NCBI GenBank assembly: GCA_937892255.1
Contig: CALAUL010000081.1
Location: 19,224 to 83,223 of the forward strand
Direction of reading: 5' to 3'
Source of the DNA: an uncultured Bacteroidales bacterium
GTDB taxonomy: Bacteria; Bacteroidota; Bacteroidia; Bacteroidales; Marinilabiliaceae
DNA: 64,000 nt
How positions within the stretch are numbered: the stretch's first letter is position 1; each line of letters starts with the position of its first letter. Positions 18,044 to 26,336 of the stretch are shown piece by piece. Under the pieces are notes generated by a model. It was given only the letters and a program-made list of their open reading frames with translations, did no database searches and was not told where the DNA came from. The translations under genes and the position numbers were made by a program.

Positions 18044-20344
18044 ATGAAACGATTATTACAAACGATGGCAGTTTCGGCAATGATTGTTGCTTGTTCTGCC
18101 GACAAGACGAGCGTGCCACCGGCTATACCTCAAGACCCGGAGATAGAGGCAAAGGTAGAGCAGACTTTGAGTAAGATGACTCTCGATGAGAAGATAGGAC
18201 AGATGCTACAGCTCAATCTCGATTGTTTTGGCAAGCCGGGAACATTCGCCGAAGGTTTCGAACTCGATGAGGGTAAACTCGATACTTTGATTGGTATCTA
18301 CAAGGTGGGATCGGTTCTCAATGCCCCACAGAGCAATGCTCTCAAGAAAGAACATTGGACAAAGATTATCAGTAAGATACAAGATAAGTCAATGGAAGTG
18401 ATGGGTATCCCATGTGTCTATGGCGTAGACCAAAACCACGGTACTACCTATACTCAAGAGGGTACGTTCTTTCCACAGAATATCAATATGGGAGCCTCTT
18501 TCAACCGTGAACTTGTCAGACAAGCTGGTGCTATAACAGGCTATGAGACACGTGCTTGCAACATAACATGGACATTCTGTCCGACGATAGACCTTACACG
18601 CGTGCAGAGCTGGCCTCGCGTATGGGAGAACTTTGGCGAAGATAGCTATCTCAACGGTCAAATGGGAATAGCTGCCACATTAGGTTTTCAGGGTGATAAC
18701 GCCAATAAGGTAGGACAAGAGAACATCGCCGCTTGTTTGAAGCACTACATGGGTTATGGTGCCGCTACATCAGGCAAAGACCGTACTCCGGCACAGATAA
18801 GTGTATCAGACCTGAAAGACAAGCACTTCACTCCGTACAAAGCAGCTTGCGAAGCAGGTGCATTGTCGGTGATGGTCAATTCGGGCTCTATCAACGGTAT
18901 GCCATGTCATGCCAACTACGAGATTCTCACCGAATGGCTTAAAGAGGGCTTGAACTGGGACGGTGTCGTTGTTACGGACTGGTCGGATATCAACTATTTG
19001 TTCCAACGTGAAATGGTAGCCAAGGACAAAAAAGAGGCTATCAAAATGGCTATCAATGCAGGTATCGATATGTCGATGGACCCATATAGCGTCGACTTCT
19101 GCGTGCTTTTGAAAGAACTTGTCAACGAGGGCGAGGTGCCAATGAGTCGTATCGATGATGCAGTACGTCGCATATTGCGCATGAAGTATCGTTTAGGATT
19201 ATTCGACACACCAAATACCAAGCCGGAAGACTATCCGAAGTTCGCTTGTGAAGAGTTCGCTCAGACAGCGTTGAAAGCTGCCGAAGAGTCAATGGTATTG
19301 CTGAAAAACGAAAACTCAACACTGCCTCTCAAGAAGGGCGCAACGATACTTGTCACAGGACCTAATGCCAACTCTATGCGTTCGCTCAATGGCGGTTGGT
19401 CGTACTCATGGCAAGGCCATTATGCGCTGAAATACGCCAATCAGTACAACACCATTCTTGAGTCTATGACAGCTAAGTTCGGTGAAACAAACGTGCTCTA
19501 CGAACCGGGTGTTGTCTACAATGAGGAGAACTGGATAGAGGATAATGCAGTGGGTGTTGACAAGGCTGTGGCAAAAGCTCGTCAGGCAGATGTCATAGTG
19601 GCATGTATTGGAGAAAATTCATATTGCGAGACACCGGGAAATATCAACGACCTGACTCTATCACGCAACCAACTCGACCTCGTAGCAGCCCTTGCAAAGA
19701 CAGGCAAACCTATCGTGTTGGTTCTTAATATAGGTCGTCCGCGTATCATCAGAGAGATTGTTCCTTTGGCTTCGTCGATAGTGAATATCCTCTTGCCAAG
19801 CAACTACGGTGGCGATGCATTGGCTAATCTCCTCGCCGGAGAAGCAAATTTCAGTGGCAGACTGCCATACAGCTATCCTATCGAGCCTAATGCACTCACT
19901 ACATACGACTTCAAGATGAGCGAACAAGTAGCTACTATGGCAGGCGATTACAACTACGACGCTAATGTCTACATGCAGTGGCCTTTTGGCTACGGATTGA
20001 GTTACACAACATTCGAATACTCTAACCTCAAGTGCGACAAGACCGTCTTTGGTGCTGACGATATATTGACCTTCACCGTAGACGTTAAGAATACGGGTGA
20101 CAAGAAGGGCAAAGAGGCTGTGCTGTTGTATAGTCGCGACATTGTGGCTTCGGTGGTACCTGACAATCGTCGTTTGAGGGCTTTTGAGAAAATAGAGCTC
20201 GAGCCGGGCGAGACAAAGAGTGTGACACTGACATTGAAAGCGAAAGACTTGTCGTTTGTCGACTATAAAGGCAACTGGAAACTCGAAGACGGCGACTTCC
20301 GCATAATGGTGGCAAACCAAAGCATTGTCGTCACAAAGCAATAG
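18044..20344 (+). CDS. bglX: Glycoside hydrolase family 3 beta-glucosidase, lipoprotein
   Basis: The 766-residue enzyme has a short signal peptide with a lipobox ending in cysteine near residue 17 (IVACS), so it should be lipid-anchored in the periplasm or outer membrane. The GH3 N-terminal barrel spans about 40-370 with the nucleophile aspartate in VVVTDWSDI near 311. The second domain (about 410-630) has [15 protein letters not shown], and a C-terminal fibronectin III-like domain starts near 675. It probably removes terminal beta-glucose, or xylose, from glucan oligosaccharides. An 11-bp periodic array precedes its promoter. Confidence 0.93.
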   Translation: MKRLLQTMAVSAMIVACSADKTSVPPAIPQDPEIEAKVEQTLSKMTLDEKIGQMLQLNLDCFGKPGTFAEGFELDEGKLDTLIGIYKVGSVLNAPQSNALKKEHWTKIISKIQDKSMEVMGIPCVYGVDQNHGTTYTQEGTFFPQNINMGASFNRELVRQAGAITGYETRACNITWTFCPTIDLTRVQSWPRVWENFGEDSYLNGQMGIAATLGFQGDNANKVGQENIAACLKHYMGYGAATSGKDRTPAQISVSDLKDKHFTPYKAACEAGALSVMVNSGSINGMPCHANYEILTEWLKEGLNWDGVVVTDWSDINYLFQREMVAKDKKEAIKMAINAGIDMSMDPYSVDFCVLLKELVNEGEVPMSRIDDAVRRILRMKYRLGLFDTPNTKPEDYPKFACEEFAQTALKAAEESMVLLKNENSTLPLKKGATILVTGPNANSMRSLNGGWSYSWQGHYALKYANQYNTILESMTAKFGETNVLYEPGVVYNEENWIEDNAVGVDKAVAKARQADVIVACIGENSYCETPGNINDLTLSRNQLDLVAALAKTGKPIVLVLNIGRPRIIREIVPLASSIVNILLPSNYGGDALANLLAGEANFSGRLPYSYPIEPNALTTYDFKMSEQVATMAGDYNYDANVYMQWPFGYGLSYTTFEYSNLKCDKTVFGADDILTFTVDVKNTGDKKGKEAVLLYSRDIVASVVPDNRRLRAFEKIELEPGETKSVTLTLKAKDLSFVDYKGNWKLEDGDFRIMVANQSIVVTKQ

Positions 20345-20372
20345 AAGTGTAGAGCATAATTAGCTCCATATC

Positions 20373-20412
20373 GCAAGCCTCGAATGCCATTAGGGTGTTC
20401 GGGGCTTTTCTC
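20373..20412 (+). terminator. Terminator after GH3 gene
   Basis: An imperfect stem AAGCCTCGAA with TTCGGGGCTT encloses a loop and is followed by TTCTCGTTT. It lies about 30 bp after the GH3 stop. Confidence 0.65.
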
Positions 20413-20431
20413 GTTTGTGGACATTCTCATT

Positions 20432-20492
20432 TATTCTCGAAATAAATTCATGTAGCGTCTTAGAGTAGTGCGATAATTCCTTATCTTTGTCA
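20432..20492 (+). promoter_or_regulatory. ABC operon promoter, shares block with gmd promoter
   Basis: TATCTTTG lies at 20482-20489. Upstream it carries TCTCGAAATAAATTCATG and CGATAATT at the same distances (33 and 11 bp) as in the gmd promoter at 14931-14990. The -33 position itself is a weaker match. Confidence 0.65.
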
Positions 20493-20554
20493 CTTTAAAG
20501 CATTATCGTATCTCTTCCTAAGAGAGATATTGTAGCAAAAAGACAGATAATAAG

Positions 20555-21997
20555 ATGCCAGAAATAAAGATACAAAATGCTGTAGCACATAGTGCCGATG
20601 TGCGCTTTGCTCAGCCTGTCAATTTGACCCTCTCGGAGGGAGAAAACCTTACTATAATAGGTCCTAACGGTGCCGGTAAGTCGTTGCTCATCGACCTTAT
20701 GATGGGCAAGATACGTTGTAAGAGTGGTTCGGCTCGCATAGAACACGATGGTCAGGAGTTGCGTTTCTTTGACCTCAAGTATATCTCATTCCGCGATATA
20801 TACCGCATGGCAGGTTCTGACGGAGGGTATTATCAGCAGAAGTGGAACGCCACAGAGAACGAAGAGTCTCCTTTCGTTGCCGACTTGCTCGGACGGACCA
20901 AGATAGAGAAAGCGCGTGATATAATAGCCGACTTGCGAATGGAGAGTGTCGTGGAGAAACGCCTGATAAACCTCTCGAGTGGTGAGTTGCGCAAGATGCA
21001 GATTCTCCGTGCATTGATGGCTTATCCTAAGTTGCTCATCATCGACAACCCCTTCATAGGTCTCGACGCCGAGAGTCGTGCAACGGTAAATGCTCTTCTG
21101 AAGAAGATACACGAGACTGACAAGACACAGATAATACTCGTCATAACCAATACCAAGGATATGCCCGAATGGATAGAAAAAGTGTTGCCCGTTGTCGATA
21201 TGTCTGTAATGCCAACTATGACACGTGAGACATTCCTCAGCGACAGTGCTTTGCGTAGTATAATGTTTCCCAATACTGACAATGAAGAGATTGTACTTCC
21301 CCGACAAGAGATGTCTGACTGTTCCGACTACCTCAATGCAGTCATCTTCAATAGCGTCAATGTGCGTTATTACACCAAGCAGATACTACGTGACGTCTCG
21401 TGGGTGGTACGTCGCAACGACAAATGGGCATTGCTCGGCAAGAACGGTTGTGGCAAATCGACACTCCTAAGCCTAATCTGTGGCGACAATCCGCAAGGTT
21501 ATGCCAACGACATTACGCTCTTCGACCGCAAACGCGGAACAGGCGAGAGTATATGGGATATTAAGAGCCATATCGGCTACCTCTCGCCCGATATGCATAC
21601 ATATTACAGGGAGAATATATCGTGCGAAGATGTTGTCTCTTCGGGATTCTTCGACCAGATTGGTCTCTACCGCAAGCCTAATGACCTGCAACGTGCCATG
21701 GCGCGTCGTTGGCTCAAAACATTTCATGCCGAGCATATTGCCGACAAGCCTTTCCTCTCATCGTCGTTTGGTGAACAGCGTTTGGCTCTCTTGGTAAGAG
21801 CTTTTGTCAAAAGTCCGTCGTTGCTTATCCTCGATGAGCCTCTCCACGGCCTCGACGAGTCGAAGAAACGTATTGCCAAAAGGGTAGTAGAGCAGTATTG
21901 TCGTGAGAAGAACGCCACCCTTATTTACGTGACGCACTACGAAGAGGAGATTCCCGAATGCGTGACAGAACGCAAGACGTTGGTGAAACCCGAATAG
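20555..21997 (+). CDS. Double ATP-binding cassette protein (ModF-like)
   Basis: This 480-residue soluble protein has two ABC ATPase domains in tandem. The first has Walker A GPNGAGKS near 45 and signature LSSGELRK near 143; the second has GKNGCGKST near 294 and a degenerate signature SSSFGEQR near 406, followed by Walker B LLILDEPLHGLD. It resembles ModF/PhrA-type proteins, whose role is unclear. No membrane permease is encoded next to it; the following genes are a methyltransferase-like and a UPF0104-like protein, 21 and 3 bp apart, so the three are probably one operon. Confidence 0.88.
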   Translation: MPEIKIQNAVAHSADVRFAQPVNLTLSEGENLTIIGPNGAGKSLLIDLMMGKIRCKSGSARIEHDGQELRFFDLKYISFRDIYRMAGSDGGYYQQKWNATENEESPFVADLLGRTKIEKARDIIADLRMESVVEKRLINLSSGELRKMQILRALMAYPKLLIIDNPFIGLDAESRATVNALLKKIHETDKTQIILVITNTKDMPEWIEKVLPVVDMSVMPTMTRETFLSDSALRSIMFPNTDNEEIVLPRQEMSDCSDYLNAVIFNSVNVRYYTKQILRDVSWVVRRNDKWALLGKNGCGKSTLLSLICGDNPQGYANDITLFDRKRGTGESIWDIKSHIGYLSPDMHTYYRENISCEDVVSSGFFDQIGLYRKPNDLQRAMARRWLKTFHAEHIADKPFLSSSFGEQRLALLVRAFVKSPSLLILDEPLHGLDESKKRIAKRVVEQYCREKNATLIYVTHYEEEIPECVTERKTLVKPE

Positions 21998-22018
21998 TAA
22001 TCTTTAAACATCATAACC

Positions 22019-22753
22019 ATGAATACTATAGCCATCATAAATATCATTTTCGTCAATGCTATTATCATCTTTGGCGTCAGTTACTATTGGAGTAAGTGGA
22101 CATTCAAACTCTTCAAGCCATACAAATGGCAAGAGAAGGTAAACCTAAAGCTCCTTCACAAGGGCATTGAGGAGGTCGAACGTCGCGATAAAGACAAGGT
22201 GCGCACGTATACATTTTGGTATCTGCTGGAATATCTTGACGAGTCGCAGATTGAAGGCTCTCTGATATGTGCCGGCATTGAGAACACTACCATACCTCTG
22301 CTCATGCGTCTGCAAAACAACGAGCGCGACATGGTCATCGTCGACCCGTTCGAAAACAAAAACGAGATAGTAGAGCACGAGAATTGCAACGGAGAGATAA
22401 CCAAGGAGAAGAAGCAGATAGATTTTGTGAAGTTCGACGACCTCTCGAAGCGCGAAGAGTTTGCTATGAATACTTCTATCATTAGCGGACGTATATGCGA
22501 CGAGATAGTGAAGGTAGATAAGCCGATGGCTTTTGTGGAGATTGACAGTGTGTCGTTCGACGATGTGTACACCTCGCTTGTACATGTCTATGCACATCTT
22601 GCTAAAGGTGGCGTCATAGTGGTGCATGACTATAACCATATTTGGACGGAGGTCAAAGCTGCTGTCGATAAGTTTCAGATGTCGGTGCCGGAGAGTTTCA
22701 TTCCTATTGCCGACTCGTACGGCAGTGTCGTAATGGTTAAAAACAGACTATAA
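22019..22753 (+). CDS. Membrane-anchored TylF-like methyltransferase-fold protein
   Basis: The 244-residue protein starts with one hydrophobic segment (about 5-24), then a soluble domain with the pattern of TylF/MycF-type SAM methyltransferases: SLICAGIENTTIPLLM, an acidic MVIVDPFENK loop, FVEIDSVSFDDVY, and the late motif HLAKGGVIVVHDYNHIW. The glycine-rich SAM loop is not canonical (C-A-G-I-E-N), so activity is uncertain. It sits between the double ABC protein and a UPF0104-like flippase-domain protein in one operon. Confidence 0.6.
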   Translation: MNTIAIINIIFVNAIIIFGVSYYWSKWTFKLFKPYKWQEKVNLKLLHKGIEEVERRDKDKVRTYTFWYLLEYLDESQIEGSLICAGIENTTIPLLMRLQNNERDMVIVDPFENKNEIVEHENCNGEITKEKKQIDFVKFDDLSKREEFAMNTSIISGRICDEIVKVDKPMAFVEIDSVSFDDVYTSLVHVYAHLAKGGVIVVHDYNHIWTEVKAAVDKFQMSVPESFIPIADSYGSVVMVKNRL

Positions 22754-22756
22754 ATC

Positions 22757-23707
22757 ATGTCGGAGCGTTGGAGAAGACTTTTGCCGAGTCGTAAGACATT
22801 GTCGGTGATACTTACTGTCGTGTCGGTGCTACTCACTCTCTATTGCACGGTGGAACTCATCGAACGTCTGACAACGGCAAAGGCTGATGTTTACGCTTCG
22901 CTCGCAGAGGTGTTGTCTTTGAGGTGGCTTCTCTTGATGGAGATATTGTTGTTCGTGGTCAATATCTCGTTGGAAGCTCTCAAATGGTGGTTGGTCAACG
23001 GACGCAACTATGAGCGGTATTCGTGGTGGAGAGTATATGTCACAGTGCTTGTTGCTATTGCTTTTGGCGGGGTGACGCCGGGAAGGTTGGGCGAACATGT
23101 TGCACGTATGCAAGATGGTGCGGGTAAGTCAGACGCTCTGGTTGGTTCGTTGGTGTCGAGCATAGTGCAGACGATGGTTATCGTTGTCTTTGCTTTGGTG
23201 GGTTCGTATTTGTATATTGGAGGTTGCATATCCGACATATCAGATGATAGAACGTTTTTCATAGTAACTATTATTGTCGTGCTGATCCTGTTGGTTGTAG
23301 TCTCTTTTCTTTTTAGATATGCCTTGCTCCGATGGCGCAACAATGAGTACACGCAACGTTTTACCATACGTCGACTTGGGACGATATTCGCAGTCAACGC
23401 TTTGCGATATGTCGTTTTCGCTACACAACTTGTGTTGCTCTTGGTCTACGATGATATGTCGTTGTTTGTCGATGTCTTCATCGTTGCAACTATCTATTAT
23501 CTTTGCATCACTCTTTTGCCAACTATCAACATTGTAGATATTGGCGTAAAGAACGAAATGGCAGTCATTGCTTTTGGCTCTCTTTTAACCGAGCCGAGTA
23601 TATTTACAGCCGTGTTTGTCGTTTGGTTGTTGAATACCTGTCTGCCGTCGTTGCTCGGTCTGATGGTCAACATCGGTCTGATGGTCAGACGAATAGTCGT
23701 GAGGTGA
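22757..23707 (+). CDS. UPF0104 / lysylphosphatidylglycerol synthase TM-region protein
   Basis: The 316-residue protein has seven or eight hydrophobic segments and the family segments W-R-V-Y-V-T-V-L and GGVTPGRLGEHVARM near residues 95-112. It corresponds to the membrane domain of the MprF/AglD-like family without the aminoacyl transfer domain. Such proteins are thought to act in lipid or polyprenyl-linked substrate handling. It starts 3 bp after the preceding gene, and its 3' end overlaps the convergent hemW gene by 23 bp. Confidence 0.85.
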   Translation: MSERWRRLLPSRKTLSVILTVVSVLLTLYCTVELIERLTTAKADVYASLAEVLSLRWLLLMEILLFVVNISLEALKWWLVNGRNYERYSWWRVYVTVLVAIAFGGVTPGRLGEHVARMQDGAGKSDALVGSLVSSIVQTMVIVVFALVGSYLYIGGCISDISDDRTFFIVTIIVVLILLVVVSFLFRYALLRWRNNEYTQRFTIRRLGTIFAVNALRYVVFATQLVLLLVYDDMSLFVDVFIVATIYYLCITLLPTINIVDIGVKNEMAVIAFGSLLTEPSIFTAVFVVWLLNTCLPSLLGLMVNIGLMVRRIVVR

Positions 23708-24797
23708 TGTAGTCACTTATAAACCATTTATCTTCGTTTATCATGTAGAGGTTGTTGCGCACGACAACGGAGCCGTCGCCAATGAAAGGACTTACATTTT
23801 CCAAGAAGTGCCTTTTGTATTTGTCACCTATAGCAGCGATGTCGGCAATATCCAAACCGGCCGAAGTGCGTAAATTGAGCATGACTTGTTCGTTGTAGAT
23901 GTCGTCGGCAGAGAGAGTCTCGGTGTCGAAGTACTCGAGATTGTCCCTCAAGGCTCTTATGTAGTGAGCAATGTCGTACGTATTCGAGCGACGACTATTG
24001 CCCGACAAAGAGCATGCCGCCGGACCGAACCCATAGTATGGAATGCGATGCCAATATGAAGTGTTGTGTCGGGAGTGGAATCCCTTGCGTGCGTAGTTCG
24101 AAATCTCGTAATGCTCATAGCCGGCCTCATTGAGTTTGTGCGTGAGCAGTGAATATTGTTCTGATACATCGTCATCGGTAGTAGGAGAAAGTAGGCCTTT
24201 TTGCAACATGTTGTAGAAGTGCGAACCATCCTCATACGAGAGAGCATAGGCTGACAGATGAGGGACGTTCATGGCGATAAACTTCTCTATGTCATTGGCA
24301 TAGTCGTAGCCTTTGTGCTGAGGCAGTCCGTAGATGAAGTCGATACTGATATTGGTAATGCCATTGTTACGAAGTGTCCCTACAGCCTGACTGACACGTG
24401 CGGCATTATGTCTGCGATTCATCATCTTCAGCATATTATCGTCGAGGCTCTGCACGCCCATGCTTACACGGTTGACGCCCATGTCGACAAGCATTTTTGC
24501 CAATTCGTACGTCATATCTTCGGGGTTGCACTCCACGGTATATTCCACCACAGAGGAGAGGTCGAAATGTTCCCTCACGGCAGAGAGTAGCCTACGTAAT
24601 AGTGTTATACCTATCGACGAAGGTGTTCCACCGCCGATATATACCGTCTCTATCTGTTCGCAGCATTGGCATAGGACGAACTCTCGTGTCAGAGCCTCGA
24701 GATACGCTTCGGCACTACTGCCGTCGGTTGTGCGACAGAAGGTGCAGTAGTTGCATTTCGACTTGCAGAAAGGAACGTGAATATATATACCTGCCAT
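23685..24797 (-). CDS. hemW: Radical SAM HemW-like protein
   Basis: The 370-residue protein opens with IYIHVPFCKSKCNYCTFC, which contains the CxxxCxxC cluster-binding motif plus the extra cysteine typical of HemW and oxygen-independent coproporphyrinogen oxidase-like proteins. GGGTPS near 55 and the C-terminal HemN_C region are present. HemW proteins bind heme and act as heme chaperones; true HemN needs further N-terminal residues that are absent. The gene end overlaps the opposite-strand gene by 23 bp. Confidence 0.92.
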   Translation of the reverse strand: MAGIYIHVPFCKSKCNYCTFCRTTDGSSAEAYLEALTREFVLCQCCEQIETVYIGGGTPSSIGITLLRRLLSAVREHFDLSSVVEYTVECNPEDMTYELAKMLVDMGVNRVSMGVQSLDDNMLKMMNRRHNAARVSQAVGTLRNNGITNISIDFIYGLPQHKGYDYANDIEKFIAMNVPHLSAYALSYEDGSHFYNMLQKGLLSPTTDDDVSEQYSLLTHKLNEAGYEHYEISNYARKGFHSRHNTSYWHRIPYYGFGPAACSLSGNSRRSNTYDIAHYIRALRDNLEYFDTETLSADDIYNEQVMLNLRTSAGLDIADIAAIGDKYKRHFLENVSPFIGDGSVVVRNNLYMINEDKWFISDYITSRLFV

Positions 24798-24845
24798 GAT
24801 AGAGTGAAGAAGTTAAGATGTTGCATCAGGATACCAACGCAAGTG

Positions 24846-24853
24846 CAAAGATA
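24846..24853 (-). promoter_or_regulatory. hemW promoter, -7 box
   Basis: The minus strand reads TATCTTTG, 48 nt before the hemW ATG. No clear -33 element is visible. Confidence 0.55.
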
Positions 24854-24930
24854 CACAACGAAGTTCGTAGTATAGCGGTGTGGTAGGCGTTTTTTTGTTC
24901 ATCTTACGACTAAGGTGTTGTCGTCTATGC

Positions 24931-25551
24931 TTATTTTACGTTAATCTTTGGGCAGATGTCGTTGAGTCCGCATTCGGAGCATTTAGGGTTTCGAGCGGTG
25001 CAGATATATCGACCGTGCAGAATGAGCCAATGGTGAGCCTTGGATAATATCTCTTTCTTAAACCCTTTAACAAGTTGTCTTTCAGTTTCTAATGGCGTAG
25101 AGCTGTTTTTCGACAAGCCCAAACGAGCAGCCACTCTGAATACGTGTGTGTCTACCGGCATAGTCTGTTTGTTGAAAGCAACGGCGGCAACGACATTAGC
25201 CGTCTTGCGTCCCACGCCCGGCAACTTTTGCATCTCGTCGATGTCGTCGGGTATCTGTCCGTCATATTTCTCATGAAGCATTTTTGACATATCCGACAGA
25301 TGTTTGCTCTTACTGTTGGGATAGCTGCAAGACTTGATAAGTTGGTAAATCTCGTCTGTTGAGGCTTCTGCCATTATCTTTGGAGTCGGGAAAGCGTTGA
25401 AGAGAGCCGGCGTTATTGTATTGACGCGTTTATCGGTACATTGAGCGGACAACATAACGGCGACGAGCAACTCGAAAGCATTGGAGTAGTGCAATTCGGG
25501 TTGCGGGTTGGGCATTGTCTTTTCAAAGTATTCGGTTATTTTTTCGAACAT
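24931..25551 (-). CDS. nth: Endonuclease III
   Basis: This base-excision repair enzyme removes oxidised pyrimidines and nicks the abasic site. The start at 25551 (MFEKITEYFEK) fits the family length of about 206 residues better than the upstream start at 25593. The helix-hairpin-helix LPGVGRKTANVV with the catalytic lysine, the aspartate in VDTHVFRVA and the C-terminal 4Fe-4S motif C-x6-C-x2-C-x5-C (CTARNPKCSECGLNDIC) are all present. It overlaps the end of the NlpC/P60 gene by 16 bp, indicating coupling. Confidence 0.96.
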   Translation of the reverse strand: MFEKITEYFEKTMPNPQPELHYSNAFELLVAVMLSAQCTDKRVNTITPALFNAFPTPKIMAEASTDEIYQLIKSCSYPNSKSKHLSDMSKMLHEKYDGQIPDDIDEMQKLPGVGRKTANVVAAVAFNKQTMPVDTHVFRVAARLGLSKNSSTPLETERQLVKGFKKEILSKAHHWLILHGRYICTARNPKCSECGLNDICPKINVK

Positions 25552-26261
25552 GGTATGACACGTTTGATGGCTCTGAGAGTGTGGGTATAGCAATTGCGGT
25601 CGTTGTTGTAAATGCCGTAGTGGTCCAGTGCGTCAATCCTTACACAGCCTGAGGCGTGAATGATGGTGTGATTATCAACACACAAGCCTACATGTGTTAT
25701 CTTGCCTTCGTCATTGTCGAAAAATGCCAAATCTCCCTCTTTGATGTCGTCGATAAACTCTATGAGTTGTCCCAGTTCTATTTGTTGCGAGGCATTTCGT
25801 GGAAGAGCTATTCCATGTATTTTGTAGACTATTTGTGTAAAACCGGAACAGTCGATACCGAAGAAAGTTCTTCCGCCCCATAGGTACGGCGAACCCAGAA
25901 AGAGGCGTGCAGTATCTATGATGTTGTTTTTAGCATTGGTCGTGGGTTCTGTTGTTTCGCTACCACCCGTTATAAGTAGTGGGTGAGAGCAGTCTGCCGG
26001 GTGTATGGTGGTGTGTGGAGTACTTACGATGTGCCTCTTTTTTTCGATATATCGGTCGAATACGTCAGTAGCGACAGGTGTATGTAGTTTGGCATCTATC
26101 CAACCTTCGTAACCATCGAAATCCAGGCGTATCTTCTTCCATTTACCTTGTGTTTCGAGTACCGAGAATGTCTCGCCATAGAGTATTTGAGTTTCCATTT
26201 CGGCACTTTCTCGTGCTTCGTATCGTACAGGAATGAATGCGTATTTACAGATAGCTTTCAT
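25536..26261 (-). CDS. NlpC/P60 cell-wall peptidase with SH3-like domain
   Basis: The 241-residue protein has an SH3-like N-terminal part (about 1-75, with ETFSVLETQGKWKKIRLDF) and a C40 NlpC/P60 domain from about 105. The catalytic cysteine is in GIDCSGFTQIVY, the histidine in ITHVGLCVD, and the third polar residue probably lies near IIHASG. Relatives are gamma-D-glutamyl-diamino acid endopeptidases that process peptidoglycan peptides. No clear signal peptide is seen, which fits a cytoplasmic recycling enzyme like YkfC. It is upstream of nth in one unit. Confidence 0.9.
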   Translation of the reverse strand: MKAICKYAFIPVRYEARESAEMETQILYGETFSVLETQGKWKKIRLDFDGYEGWIDAKLHTPVATDVFDRYIEKKRHIVSTPHTTIHPADCSHPLLITGGSETTEPTTNAKNNIIDTARLFLGSPYLWGGRTFFGIDCSGFTQIVYKIHGIALPRNASQQIELGQLIEFIDDIKEGDLAFFDNDEGKITHVGLCVDNHTIIHASGCVRIDALDHYGIYNNDRNCYTHTLRAIKRVIPCSKK

Positions 26262-26280
26262 ACTCGTTTTTATTAATAAA

Positions 26281-26312
26281 TCGTTAGCATCTAATTATAT
26301 AGATACTAACGA
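26281..26312 (-). terminator. Hairpin after anchor-J lipoprotein gene
   Basis: TCGTTAG at 26281-26287 pairs with CTAACGA at 26306-26312, with extra pairing inside (ATCT with AGAT). The A/T-rich tail on the minus strand is weak, so it may only reduce read-through into the NlpC/P60 gene. Confidence 0.5.
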
Positions 26313-26336
26313 TAAGAATTTGTTATACAACACTTA

